DNA of 28,428 nt. Origin: a virus. This document shows, in pieces, positions 6,970 to 13,352 of the stretch. The translations under genes and the position numbers were made by a program. Every line of letters begins with the position of its first letter. Position 1 is the stretch's first letter. Below the pieces are notes generated by a model. It was given only the letters and a program-made list of their open reading frames with translations, was not told where the DNA came from and ran no database searches. The DNA lies in the IMG/VR virus record IMGVR_UViG_3300021957_006857, positions 1-28,428 of that record, one strand, 5' to 3'.

Positions 6970-7599
6970 ATGAAAGTAAACCTAGTTTGGATTACCCCCG
7001 AAGCCATGAAAGTCATCGCCTATTGTGCGAGAGTTAGTAATCCTGCAAATCAAGACAATGAGAGAACCGCCCCGAAATTGTTGAAGTACCTTAAAAAAGA
7101 AGCACACTTCAGCCCATTCGAAATGGCGAGCGCTTGCATTGAAATCGAGACTACGAGAGACATTGCTCGCCAGATTCTGCGGCATCGCTCTTTTAGTTTT
7201 CAGGAATTTAGTCAACGCTATGCAGACCCTACTCAAGCATTAGATTTCTCTACGAGAGAAGCGAGACTGCAAGACCCACGTAACCGACAGAATAGTATTC
7301 CTGCGGATAATGATGGGCTAGAAATTGCTTGGCACGCTAAACAGAGAGAAGTAATCGATGCATCTACTGAAGCCTACAAATGGGCTATAAGTATGGGTAT
7401 TGCAAAAGAACAGGCGAGGGCAGTATTGCCCGAGGGTAACACTCATTCTCGATTATATATGACTGGTACACTTCGTTCGTGGATGCACTTCTGCGACCTA
7501 CGAGGTGGGAACGGCACTCAAAAAGAGTGTTCAGAAATTGCAGTAGCCTGCAAAGAGATTCTCTGCCAAAACGGTGGAGACGTCTGGGGAGACTCATGA
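6970..7599 (+). CDS. thyX: FAD-dependent thymidylate synthase ThyX
   Basis: 209 residues, near the usual 220-250. The ThyX signature RHRxxxxxxxSxR is present as RHRSFSFQEFSQR at residues 71-83, and the C-terminal substrate region EQARAVLPEGNTHSRLYMTG is also typical. The enzyme makes dTMP from dUMP using FAD, NADPH and methylene-tetrahydrofolate. Phages carry it to raise thymidine supply for replication. It is the first gene of a long plus-strand operon with a MazG-like gene and the lysis genes. The ATG at 6970 is well placed behind AGAGGAG. Confidence 0.93.
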   Translation: MKVNLVWITPEAMKVIAYCARVSNPANQDNERTAPKLLKYLKKEAHFSPFEMASACIEIETTRDIARQILRHRSFSFQEFSQRYADPTQALDFSTREARLQDPRNRQNSIPADNDGLEIAWHAKQREVIDASTEAYKWAISMGIAKEQARAVLPEGNTHSRLYMTGTLRSWMHFCDLRGGNGTQKECSEIAVACKEILCQNGGDVWGDS

Positions 7600-7721
7600 A
7601 ACGTATTAGAAATACAATTTTAACTGTAGCAATTCTAGCTGGATTGTTATATACTAACTGGCAAAGCAGTATGATGCTTGTCAAACACCCTGAAATGTAT
7701 CAAGGAAATCCTTACTTATGA
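7596..7721 (+). CDS. Small single-pass membrane protein
   Basis: 41 residues. Basic start (MKRIRN), then a hydrophobic helix about residues 7-20 (TILTVAILAGLLYT), then a short polar tail. The ATG overlaps the thyX stop (ATGA), and its own stop overlaps the ATG of the MazG-like gene, so it is clearly embedded in the operon. Confidence 0.6.
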   Translation: MKRIRNTILTVAILAGLLYTNWQSSMMLVKHPEMYQGNPYL

Positions 7722-8050
7722 ATGATGTTTGGAACGGAGAGTCAAGAGGAAATAGTGATGTTATGCAAGAGCGCATACGAATCTGGCACAGAGACCGAAA
7801 TTTGATTGATGGCAGTACTGACAAAGACCAGTTCTGTAAGCTGATTCAAGAATGTGGGGAACTGTCAGACAATATGTGCAAAGGCAGAGACATGAAAGAT
7901 GACATTGGCGATATTATGGTTGTACTTATTAATATTATGGAACGTAATGGATACTCTATGATGGATTGTCTAGAGACTGCGTGGATTGATATTAAAGATC
8001 GCAAAGGAAAGATGGTTGATGGCATCTTTGTAAAGGAAGCGGATTTGTGA
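7718..8050 (+). CDS. MazG-like nucleotide pyrophosphohydrolase
   Basis: 110 residues. The MazG-like core has FCKLIQECGELSDNM (E45, E48) and MKDDIGDIMVVL (D62, D65) as the metal-binding helices, plus a K-rich C-terminus of the DIKDRKGKMVDG type seen in phage MazG proteins. Likely hydrolyses nucleoside triphosphates to monophosphates. It is unlike the other MazG-like protein at 3281-3532 outside the core. Start and stop overlap its neighbours by four bases. Confidence 0.75.
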   Translation: MNDVWNGESRGNSDVMQERIRIWHRDRNLIDGSTDKDQFCKLIQECGELSDNMCKGRDMKDDIGDIMVVLINIMERNGYSMMDCLETAWIDIKDRKGKMVDGIFVKEADL

Positions 8051-8277
8051 AACTTGTTGAGGCATTGAGAAACGGCAATGTCGATATAACGTATGAAAGT
8101 TTAAACAGCGGGAAAGAGATAACAAAAACATATACTTTGAAAACTATATTTAAAGTAAATGTTAGTCTCAAATCAGATAAAATAATTGCTTATGATATAG
8201 AAGCAAAGGAATGGGAAGACATAGAAAGGTCCAGCATTAAAAAATGGAGTATAAATGAACAGAGAAGAAGTATTTAA
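8047..8277 (+). CDS. Small phage protein, possible SH3-like fold
   Basis: 76 residues from a GTG start at 8047 that overlaps the MazG-like stop (GTGA). The N-terminal KLVEALRNGNVDITYESLNS and the later strands recall the protein at 697-960 and DUF2693-type phage proteins. Its last 23 bases overlap the lysozyme start. Function unknown. Confidence 0.55.
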   Translation: MKLVEALRNGNVDITYESLNSGKEITKTYTLKTIFKVNVSLKSDKIIAYDIEAKEWEDIERSSIKKWSINEQRRSI

Positions 8278-8701
8278 CCAGCTAAAGGAGGACGAAGGTG
8301 TCAAGTATGAAATCTATAATGACCATCTTGGCCTGGCTACTTTTGGTGTTGGTCATCTTGTTATTGAGAGCGATTCGGAATTTGGTTCGCCCTTGGGTAC
8401 GTCGGTATCAGAGGAGCGAGTTTGGGAAGCGTTTGAAAAGGATTTGGATACGTCTATTGATGAGTGCGAAGTTCTTTTTGGCCCCAAATGGCATGACTTT
8501 CCGGGAGAAGTTCAAGAGATTGTGGTAAACATGATGTTCAATATGGGGCGTCCTCGTTTGTCAAAGTTTAAGAACTTCTGCGCTGCACTAGAAGAAGGCG
8601 ATTGGGCGAAGGCTGCCGTCGAAGGACGAGATTCTCGCTGGCATAAGCAAGTGACGAATCGTGCGGAACGCCTCATGGTACGACTAGAAAATGTATCTTA
8701 A
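8255..8701 (+). CDS. T4-type lysozyme (endolysin)
   Basis: 148 residues. The catalytic triad of T4 lysozyme (Glu-8 residues-Asp-5 residues-Thr) is present with exact spacing as E14, D23 and T29 in DEGVKY..YNDHLGLATFGVGH. A later NMMFNMGRPRLSKFKNF and RDSRWHKQVTNRAERL match the C-terminal lobe of T4 gpE (which has MVFQMG and SRWYNQTPNRAKR). It hydrolyses the MurNAc-GlcNAc bond. No signal peptide, so it should need a holin; holin candidates lie far downstream at 17801 and 18012. Spanin genes follow directly. Confidence 0.92.
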   Translation: MNREEVFNQLKEDEGVKYEIYNDHLGLATFGVGHLVIESDSEFGSPLGTSVSEERVWEAFEKDLDTSIDECEVLFGPKWHDFPGEVQEIVVNMMFNMGRPRLSKFKNFCAALEEGDWAKAAVEGRDSRWHKQVTNRAERLMVRLENVS

Positions 8702-9110
8702 AGTCATATTTCTTCTAGGTGTGGTCGGAGCTGCTGGTGGTGCGTATGCGTATCACCAAGTCACTGTTGCGAAGTTAGAGAATGCGGTTATTCAGTTAGA
8801 AGCTAATAATCGTACTCTTAAAGAGAACAACAATGTATTACAGGTAGCGGCCGAGAACAATGCGACGAAGGTCGCAGAACTAGAAGCTCGAAGAGAGGAA
8901 CAGCAAGCTCAGGTAACTAAACTTACTGCTGTAACAGCCTCTTTACAAGCCGAGAAGTCTAACTTTATGAAAGTATTTAAAGACCACAACCTTACTAGGC
9001 TTGCAAGAGCAAGACCGGGCATGATTGAAAAAAGAGTAAATAAAGCCACCGCAGGTATCTTTAGAACAATAGAGGAAGAGTCAAAGGAGGTTGAAAATGA
9101 GGACGATTAG
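8691..9110 (+). CDS. i-spanin-like (Rz) inner-membrane lysis protein
   Basis: 139 residues. One N-terminal transmembrane helix (about residues 3-20) is followed by a long coiled coil (about 25-100, rich in Glu, Gln, Asn and Ala) and a charged tail. This is the architecture of an inner-membrane spanin. The start overlaps the lysozyme stop and the tail overlaps the lipoprotein gene downstream, matching the usual lysozyme-Rz-Rz1 order. Assignment rests on architecture and position, not sequence identity. Confidence 0.7.
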   Translation: MYLKVIFLLGVVGAAGGAYAYHQVTVAKLENAVIQLEANNRTLKENNNVLQVAAENNATKVAELEARREEQQAQVTKLTAVTASLQAEKSNFMKVFKDHNLTRLARARPGMIEKRVNKATAGIFRTIEEESKEVENEDD

Positions 9111-9546
9111 TATAGCATCATTACTACTTGTTAGTGGGTGTTCTTGGTTTGGTGGTAAAGACATGCCAGCACCATACGTAATGCCGGAGCCTGTTGTAAT
9201 TACTAAAATAGAAACAGTTCCTATTCGTATCTACCAGCCACCTCTACCTCGTGAAATAGACATGCTCGATGTTAACTTCTGGATAATCACTGAAGAAAAC
9301 TATCAGGAGAAACGAGCAGAGATTGAAAAGATGCTTGATGGACAGTTTGTAGTATTTGCTCTGACGCCAGACGGGTACGAGAAGATGTCCGAAAATTTAC
9401 AAGAGTTACGCAGATACTTTAAAGAAACAAAAGAAATTATTCTATACTATAAAAAGGCCACTACTTATGAGACTGAAACAGAAGATCAATCACAGAATGG
9501 ACAAGCTCCAGGAGATGATGGAAAGCAATCAACACCTGGAGAATGA
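9097..9546 (+). CDS. Lipoprotein, probable o-spanin (Rz1-like)
   Basis: 149 residues from the ATG at 9097 behind a perfect AGGAGG. The N-terminus ends in LLLVSGC, a lipobox that predicts lipidation of the Cys, and a proline-rich stretch follows (PEPVV, QPPLPR), as in o-spanins. Unlike the short classical Rz1 it goes on for another 100 residues with a conserved-looking domain (NFWIITEENYQEK, LRRYFKETKEIILYYKKA). That domain I recall from marine myovirus proteins, and it may have its own function. It overlaps the i-spanin gene. Confidence 0.65.
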   Translation: MRTISIASLLLVSGCSWFGGKDMPAPYVMPEPVVITKIETVPIRIYQPPLPREIDMLDVNFWIITEENYQEKRAEIEKMLDGQFVVFALTPDGYEKMSENLQELRRYFKETKEIILYYKKATTYETETEDQSQNGQAPGDDGKQSTPGE

Positions 9547-9670
9547 AGAAGCGGCCTATGATCTTACCCTAGAAGTAAGTAAGTTTTGGTCTGTATTGGA
9601 TGAAGCTGATAAAGATTACATACAAATGTGTCAAATGGCTATTGAAGAACAAAAGGAGTGGAATGTATGA
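9467..9670 (+). CDS. Small phage protein, unknown
   Basis: 67 residues if started at 9467; an internal ATG at 9497 would give 57 (MDKLQEMMESNQ). Mostly acidic helices (EEAAYDLTLEVSKFWSVLDE). Overlaps the lipoprotein gene by 80 bases in another frame, and its stop overlaps the next ATG. The later start is as plausible as the first. Confidence 0.5.
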   Translation: MRLKQKINHRMDKLQEMMESNQHLENEEAAYDLTLEVSKFWSVLDEADKDYIQMCQMAIEEQKEWNV

Positions 9671-9888
9671 GTGCGTGGGAGAAACAAGTTGGTGGAGACC
9701 ACTATAAGAAGTATGCTATTCAACCTACGGAGTATGCTGAGAAAAATGGACTTACTTTCTCTGAAGGTTGTATCGTGAAGTATATCACTCGTTGGCGGGA
9801 TAAGGGTGGAATTGATGACTTGCGAAAAGTTATTCATTACGCAGAACTCTTAATTGAGTTAGAGATACAGGCAGACAAACAGGTATAA
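9667..9888 (+). CDS. DUF3310-like phage protein
   Basis: 73 residues from the ATG at 9667, which overlaps the upstream stop (ATGA). VGGDHYKKYAIQPTEYAEKN near the N-terminus, then IVKYITRWRDKGGIDDLRKV, are the hallmarks of DUF3310, a phage family sometimes annotated as nucleotide kinase-like. Length is near the family core. Function in phages is not established. It closes the thyX operon, just before the next promoter. Confidence 0.8.
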   Translation: MSAWEKQVGGDHYKKYAIQPTEYAEKNGLTFSEGCIVKYITRWRDKGGIDDLRKVIHYAELLIELEIQADKQV

Positions 9889-9893
9889 AGTTA

Positions 9894-9922
9894 TTGACAC
9901 AACAAGCTTTAGCCCATATAAT
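9894..9922 (+). promoter_or_regulatory. sigma70 promoter
   Basis: TTGACA (9894-9899) and TATAAT (9917-9922), 17-base spacer. It starts the transcript of the next three small genes. Confidence 0.85.
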
Positions 9923-9958
9923 ATGCACATCTTAAAAGAAACAAAGGAAAAATATAAA

Positions 9959-10162
9959 ATGTCAGTAAAATTCAAGCCTAATGAAATTGTTGTGGATCGA
10001 GCTACGAAAGTAAAGACGAAGAAAGTATTCCCAATTGCGGGAGTGAAAACTTCAGAGCTTGTAGAACTGTGCACAAAATCTGACTCTGATTTACGTCGGG
10101 GTGAAAGGAAAACCCGTGCGAAGGCACGAAACGAACTAGCAAAACGAGGAGTAGCGCTATGA
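9959..10162 (+). CDS. Small basic phage protein, unknown
   Basis: 67 residues. The ATG at 9959 fits the transcription start expected near 9929; an upstream in-frame ATG at 9923 would lie in the -10 region and is rejected. Lys/Arg-rich throughout (RATKVKTKKVFPI, RRGERKTRAKARNELAKRG), which suggests nucleic-acid contact, but no family is recognised. Its TGA overlaps the next ATG. Confidence 0.6.
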   Translation: MSVKFKPNEIVVDRATKVKTKKVFPIAGVKTSELVELCTKSDSDLRRGERKTRAKARNELAKRGVAL

Positions 10163-10455
10163 GAAACTTTAATTTTAGTATGAGAGATCGAGACCATAAT
10201 GATGAGTCTATCTCTTTTGACTTTGATAGTAAGAATGACTCTGATGTACGACATAAACTGCGTAAGTTTTTCAAGGCTTGTGAGATGTCTGTAAATGAGG
10301 ATTTTACTGATGAGTTGTTTGAACGGCGAACAATGGTCGCTATGAAACTAGAACAGGTTTGCAATGAGGGAACTGACCCTTCCGCAGAAGAAGAGCTTTA
10401 TGACTTACAAGAAGCTTTTGATATGGTAATTGCGCATGTCGAATCAGAACTATAG
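10159..10455 (+). CDS. Small acidic phage protein, unknown
   Basis: 98 residues, predicted helical from about residue 28 on (VRHKLRKFFKACEMSV, then acidic helices ending in AFDMVIAHVESEL). Overlaps both neighbours. Not recognised. Confidence 0.55.
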   Translation: MRNFNFSMRDRDHNDESISFDFDSKNDSDVRHKLRKFFKACEMSVNEDFTDELFERRTMVAMKLEQVCNEGTDPSAEEELYDLQEAFDMVIAHVESEL

Positions 10456-10678
10456 ACTGCTTCAGCAGGCGTTAACCGAACTGAATGCAGACGGTAACGA
10501 AGAACGTGGGCGTGAAGGAGAGGAACTCAAGATAACGTCTGACGGGTATGTGAATACAGCCCCGTCGGGCGAACTCCCGAAGTGGAAAAAGGTGGTTGCT
10601 CCAGGACATCACGCAGGAGTTACAGAAGAACAGTGGGTTGAAGTGTTAAAAGCACTACACCAGGAAAATAATTCTTGA
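10436..10678 (+). CDS. Small phage protein, unknown
   Basis: 80 residues from the ATG at 10436, overlapping the preceding gene by 20 bases. N-terminal helix (NYRLLQQALTELNADGNE), a glycine/proline middle, and TEEQWVEVLKALHQ at the end. Its last codons overlap the next -35 box. Confidence 0.55.
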   Translation: MSNQNYRLLQQALTELNADGNEERGREGEELKITSDGYVNTAPSGELPKWKKVVAPGHHAGVTEEQWVEVLKALHQENNS

Positions 10679-10703
10679 CATAAATCCTCTTTGCCAGTAT
10701 AAT
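10675..10703 (+). promoter_or_regulatory. sigma70 promoter
   Basis: TTGACA (10675-10680) and TATAAT (10698-10703), 17-base spacer. The upstream context AATAATTCTTGACATAAA is almost identical to that of the thyX promoter. Confidence 0.85.
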
Positions 10704-10726
10704 TATATTTCAAGAGAGGGAGAACT

Positions 10727-11008
10727 ATGATAATTTCAGGAAGTATTGACTATTCTTACTCAGGCAGGAAGCGTAGTGTGAAAAGGACTCGGAAGACCGA
10801 ACCAGTGTTTCGCCCCGCTTCCGAGCCTTTGTTTAAGAATACTAGGGAAGATAAGTATTACCCTTCAGCACCGATGACGAAGTATAAGCCACCAGCGGAT
10901 ACTTCTTATAAGCTGAAAGAAAGTAGAAACCATACCGTAGCGATTGCCTATAATAAGGGTGGTTACATGGTAATCGGTAAAGATAACATTAAGGATATTG
11001 GTAAGTGA
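10727..11008 (+). CDS. Small basic phage protein, unknown
   Basis: 93 residues. N-terminal half is rich in Lys, Arg, Pro and Ser and probably flexible (GRKRSVKRTRKTEPVFRP). The C-terminus has HTVAIAYNKGGYMVIGKD, which looks like a short folded beta unit. AGAGAGGGAGAA precedes the ATG. First gene of the iscU operon. Confidence 0.6.
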   Translation: MIISGSIDYSYSGRKRSVKRTRKTEPVFRPASEPLFKNTREDKYYPSAPMTKYKPPADTSYKLKESRNHTVAIAYNKGGYMVIGKDNIKDIGK

Positions 11009-11283
11009 TCCATACACCGCTATTTAGAGCCAAGGAAAGACATATACAAGATAGACTTGTTATGGTGTGCCTTGAATTTATTGAGCTGAACTACGATAAA
11101 AAGTTAGCACAGCTCAGTAGAGAAGAAATGAAAGAGCTGGATGAGTTTGCTTTTCGTAATGTTAAGTCTGTAATGTGCTATGGAATACGAGAAAATATTA
11201 AGAGGTGGGAAAGAGCACACGAAACCACCGTAGAGGGAGGCGAATACTTGAAAGAGTTAAACCTTCGAGAAGGAGAAGACTAA
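11005..11283 (+). CDS. Small phage protein, unknown
   Basis: 92 residues, mostly helical and charged. The GTG start at 11005 overlaps the upstream stop (GTGA), and its TAA abuts the GTG of iscU. No family recognised. Confidence 0.55.
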   Translation: MIHTPLFRAKERHIQDRLVMVCLEFIELNYDKKLAQLSREEMKELDEFAFRNVKSVMCYGIRENIKRWERAHETTVEGGEYLKELNLREGED

Positions 11284-11661
11284 GTGTCGTATAGCGAACA
11301 GGTTATGGATCACTACGAAAACCCTCGGAATGTGGGAAAACTCGACAAAGATTCCCAGACTGTTGGCACGGGCTTAGTGGGTGCGCCTTCGTGCGGTGAC
11401 GTAATGGTTCTACAGATAGACGTAAAAGATAATATTATCTTAGACGCTAAATTTAAAACTTATGGGTGTGGAAGCGCTATTGCTTCCAGCTCACTGTTAA
11501 GTGAGTGGGTAAAGGGTAAGAGTTTAGAAGAAGCTGGTATGATAAAAAATACTGACTTAGCTAATGAACTTGCACTCCCACCTGTTAAAATTCATTGTAG
11601 TGTACTAGCAGAAGATGCTATAAAAGCTGCGATAAAGGATTACAAAGAGAAGCAAGTATGA
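11284..11661 (+). CDS. iscU: Iron-sulfur cluster scaffold protein IscU
   Basis: 125 residues, full length for IscU. All ligands and partner sites are kept: C37 and D39 in GAPSCGDVM, C62 in FKTYGCGSAIASSS, H104/C105 in IHC, and the LPPVK site bound by the chaperone HscA. The sequence is very close to gammaproteobacterial IscU as I remember it (MAYSEKVIDHYENPRN.. in E. coli). It starts with GTG directly after the upstream stop. Host IscU assembles [2Fe-2S] clusters with IscS. No iscS, iscA or hscA lies nearby, so the phage copy would have to use host partners. It is packed between phage genes, so it is not a stray host fragment. Confidence 0.95.
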   Translation: MSYSEQVMDHYENPRNVGKLDKDSQTVGTGLVGAPSCGDVMVLQIDVKDNIILDAKFKTYGCGSAIASSSLLSEWVKGKSLEEAGMIKNTDLANELALPPVKIHCSVLAEDAIKAAIKDYKEKQV

Positions 11662-11915
11662 TGATGGATAGGTTGTACCAGGAAGCAGAGAGCATTGTTT
11701 TAGCAATGTGGGACGAAGAACCCGAAGAGATGGCAGCAGAGATTTCTGTTCAGCTTTCAATTAGCGCAGATTATGCGTGGGAGTTAGTTCAACAAGTTAT
11801 TGTAAACGAAATTCGTATTGAAGAAGGTTACAGTGACGGAGACACTGATTTATTTGATTGGGACGGAGACGCATTAGCCTCCGCAGGGTTTGGAACTGAT
11901 GAAGACTACTTCTAA
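11658..11915 (+). CDS. Small acidic phage protein, unknown
   Basis: 85 residues, strongly acidic (WDEEPEEMAAEI, SDGDTDLFDWDGD). The ATG at 11658 overlaps the iscU stop (ATGA). N-terminal helices could form a small folded unit. The acidity could indicate a protein-partner or DNA-mimic role, but nothing specific supports this. Confidence 0.55.
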   Translation: MMMDRLYQEAESIVLAMWDEEPEEMAAEISVQLSISADYAWELVQQVIVNEIRIEEGYSDGDTDLFDWDGDALASAGFGTDEDYF

Positions 11916-12084
11916 TATTATTGATTTTAACAAGTATAAGAAAGCTAAACAGAGAGCGATCTCTGTGGTAGTAATCGATAGTTTTGATACAGCTACTTTC
12001 ATATATACTGTAACTAATGATAGGGGCGAAACTTTCGAGTTTGATATACCTTATCCAAACTATGACAACTATTTTGACAGCTAA
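11899..12084 (+). CDS. Small phage protein, unknown
   Basis: 61 residues from the ATG at 11899 (a TTG at 11890 is possible). NIIDFNKYKKAKQRAISVVV then beta strands ending FEFDIPYPNYDN. Overlaps the previous gene by 17 bases. Last gene before the 12.1 kb RNA promoter. Confidence 0.5.
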   Translation: MKTTSNIIDFNKYKKAKQRAISVVVIDSFDTATFIYTVTNDRGETFEFDIPYPNYDNYFDS

Positions 12085-12097
12085 GAAAAAATAGTTC

Positions 12098-12126
12098 TTG
12101 ACATCAAACCTATTAAACGGTATAAT
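12098..12126 (+). promoter_or_regulatory. sigma70 promoter of the 12.1-kb RNA locus
   Basis: TTGACA (12098-12103) and TATAAT (12121-12126), 17-base spacer. The first gene downstream starts only at 12655. Confidence 0.85.
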
Positions 12127-12132
12127 TGTATT

Positions 12133-12650
12133 CATAAATGAGAGAGATTCTTATTTAAAATCCACTAGAGATGCCTCCTAGTTAATTGAGGTATCGCCCA
12201 TACCCCTCAGGCGTAAGTGAGTGGAGGATTCTAACTTCCTCCTAGTTAGACGGCGTAGTTGCTACGATAAGTGACTCTTCGGAAGGCAGTCCGATGCGGA
12301 TACAAACTGCCCTTGGGGAGCTAATGACCCCGTTGCCCCATAAACTGGTACCGATTCCTATGGGCACGTCGAGTCTTCCAGGCTAGAGACGACGTTAAAA
12401 CATAAACCCTGCCGAGAAGAGAACTCGTAGACCATCTCCGTGTAGGCACGCCACGTTAATCAAAAGGATCTAATCTGGGTGTAGGTTTTAAGGCTTTTTT
12501 CCTGCTAATAAAAGGCCACTATTTCCAAGGTAAGGTAAACTGTCGTGGAGTAGGTAAGACTTTTTACGAGCAAAGCACTACGCCTTACCGAACACCTGGG
12601 GGTGAGCATTCTGCCTTAAAGCGTAACGCGCCCCCACCTATTATAGAGGT
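12133..12650 (+). ncRNA. Candidate large structured RNA or long leader of bfd
   Basis: About 520 bases with no supported gene, starting just after a consensus promoter. Local helices read directly: 8 bp at 12170-12177/12188-12195; CTAACT/AGTTAG around 12231-12249; CGTAG TTG CTACG near 12254; GGCAGT/ACTGCC enclosing TCCG ATG CGGA (about 12284-12311); ACGTCG/CGACGT enclosing about 18 bases (12366-12395); CGTG TAGG CACG near 12439; GGTAAGG (12529-12535) with CCTTACC (12583-12589); GGGGG/CCCCC near the end. No T-rich terminator separates it from bfd, so it may be a 5' leader or be processed. I cannot match it to a named RNA family; tRNA, tmRNA and group I/II intron signatures were not found. Confidence 0.6.
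12174..12248 (+). repeat. Direct repeat CCTCCTAGTTA (two copies)
   Basis: The same 11 bases occur at 12174-12184 and 12238-12248 within the candidate RNA. CCTCCT is the anti-Shine-Dalgarno core. One copy lies partly in the loop of the CTAACT/AGTTAG hairpin. Confidence 0.8.
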
Positions 12651-12654
12651 CTTT

Positions 12655-12876
12655 ATGTATATTTGTATTTGTAACAATATATCCAGTAAAGACTTAGAAA
12701 GAGACCCATTTCTTATTGATAAGGTGGGCTCAAAATGTGGTAAATGTATTGCGCCAATAATTGCGCAGAGCTTTATAAATGGAGTTTATACATGCCAGCA
12801 GGAAAAGGTACTTACGGTAAAAAAAGAGGTCGTCCCGCCAAAAAAGGTAAGCAAAAGCTACCAATGTCTTTCATGA
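12655..12876 (+). CDS. bfd: Bfd-like [2Fe-2S] ferredoxin
   Basis: 73 residues, close to the 64 of E. coli Bfd. It starts MYICICNNIS, with the CxC pair C4/C6, and has GSKCGKC with C28/C31, the four cluster ligands of bacterioferritin-associated ferredoxin. Bfd binds bacterioferritin and passes electrons to release stored iron. The C-terminal 28 residues overlap the next gene in another frame and look unlike Bfd (lysine-rich), so the tail may be constrained by the overlapping gene. AGAGG precedes the ATG. It stands 1 kb from iscU. Confidence 0.8.
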   Translation: MYICICNNISSKDLERDPFLIDKVGSKCGKCIAPIIAQSFINGVYTCQQEKVLTVKKEVVPPKKVSKSYQCLS

Positions 12877-12908
12877 AGAAAAAGAAATCAAAGAAGAAAC
12901 GTAAATAA
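12792..12908 (+). CDS. Tiny lysine-rich phage protein
   Basis: 38 residues beginning MPAGKGTYGKKRGRPAKKGK and ending in a run of Lys. GGAG stands eight bases before the ATG. KRGRP resembles an AT-hook, so DNA binding is likely. Similar MPAGKGTYG proteins are familiar from marine phages, often near structural genes. It overlaps bfd by 85 bases and ends in TAATG with the next gene. Confidence 0.7.
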   Translation: MPAGKGTYGKKRGRPAKKGKQKLPMSFMKKKKSKKKRK

Positions 12909-13072
12909 TGGCTGCTCGTGGATTGTATGCAAATATAAACCGCCGAAAAAAGAAGGGTACTAGTAGATCGAAGAAAAAGTCTACTATCTCACCCAAAGCT
13001 TATTCCCTGATGAAAGCAGGGTTTAAGAAGAAGGGAAAGAAAAGTGGCAGCAAAAAAACGAAGAAGCGTTAG
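12908..13072 (+). CDS. Tiny lysine-rich phage protein (RGLYANIN type)
   Basis: 54 residues, MAARGLYANINRRKKKGTSR at the start and a Lys-rich tail. The family is one I recall from marine phages with unknown role; the charge suggests DNA packaging or a virion-internal protein. Its ATG overlaps the upstream TAA and its 3' end overlaps the next GTG by 29 bases. Confidence 0.7.
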   Translation: MAARGLYANINRRKKKGTSRSKKKSTISPKAYSLMKAGFKKKGKKSGSKKTKKR

Positions 13073-13352
13073 AAAGAAAGATCCCCGCCTTAAAAGAGCT
13101 GGAGTTTCAGGTTTCAATAAACCAAAAAGAACTCCCAAGCACCCCAAAAAATCTCATGTTGTCGTAGCAAAAGCTGGCGGCAAAGTAAAAACAATACGAT
13201 TCGGCCAGCAAGGTGTCTCAGGTTCTCCCAAGAAAGCGGGTGAATCGAAGGCAGCTGCTTCGCGTCGTCGTTCATTTAAAGCCCGCCATGCAGCCAACAT
13301 CGCCAAAGGGAAGTTGTCCGCAGCATATTGGGCAAATAAGGTAAAATGGTAA
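13044..13352 (+). CDS. Basic phage protein (DUF6321-like)
   Basis: 102 residues from a GTG at 13044. The body KTIRFGQQGVSGSPKKAGES, SFKARHAANIAKGKLSAAYW and the final WANKVKW are highly characteristic of a marine-phage family of unknown function, frequently seen next to structural genes. Strongly basic N-terminus (AAKKRRSVRKKDPRLKRAG). It completes a set of three overlapping basic proteins. Confidence 0.75.
   Translation: MAAKKRRSVRKKDPRLKRAGVSGFNKPKRTPKHPKKSHVVVAKAGGKVKTIRFGQQGVSGSPKKAGESKAAASRRRSFKARHAANIAKGKLSAAYWANKVKW

Noticed and set aside
7385-7684. Antisense frame over thyX
   Set aside because: Shadow of thyX and the following membrane-protein gene.
12133-12650. Group I/II intron, tmRNA or RNase P RNA
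   Set aside because: No intron core or domain V signature, no tRNA-like ends, no coding tag, and no recognised RNase P core; flanking genes are not split.
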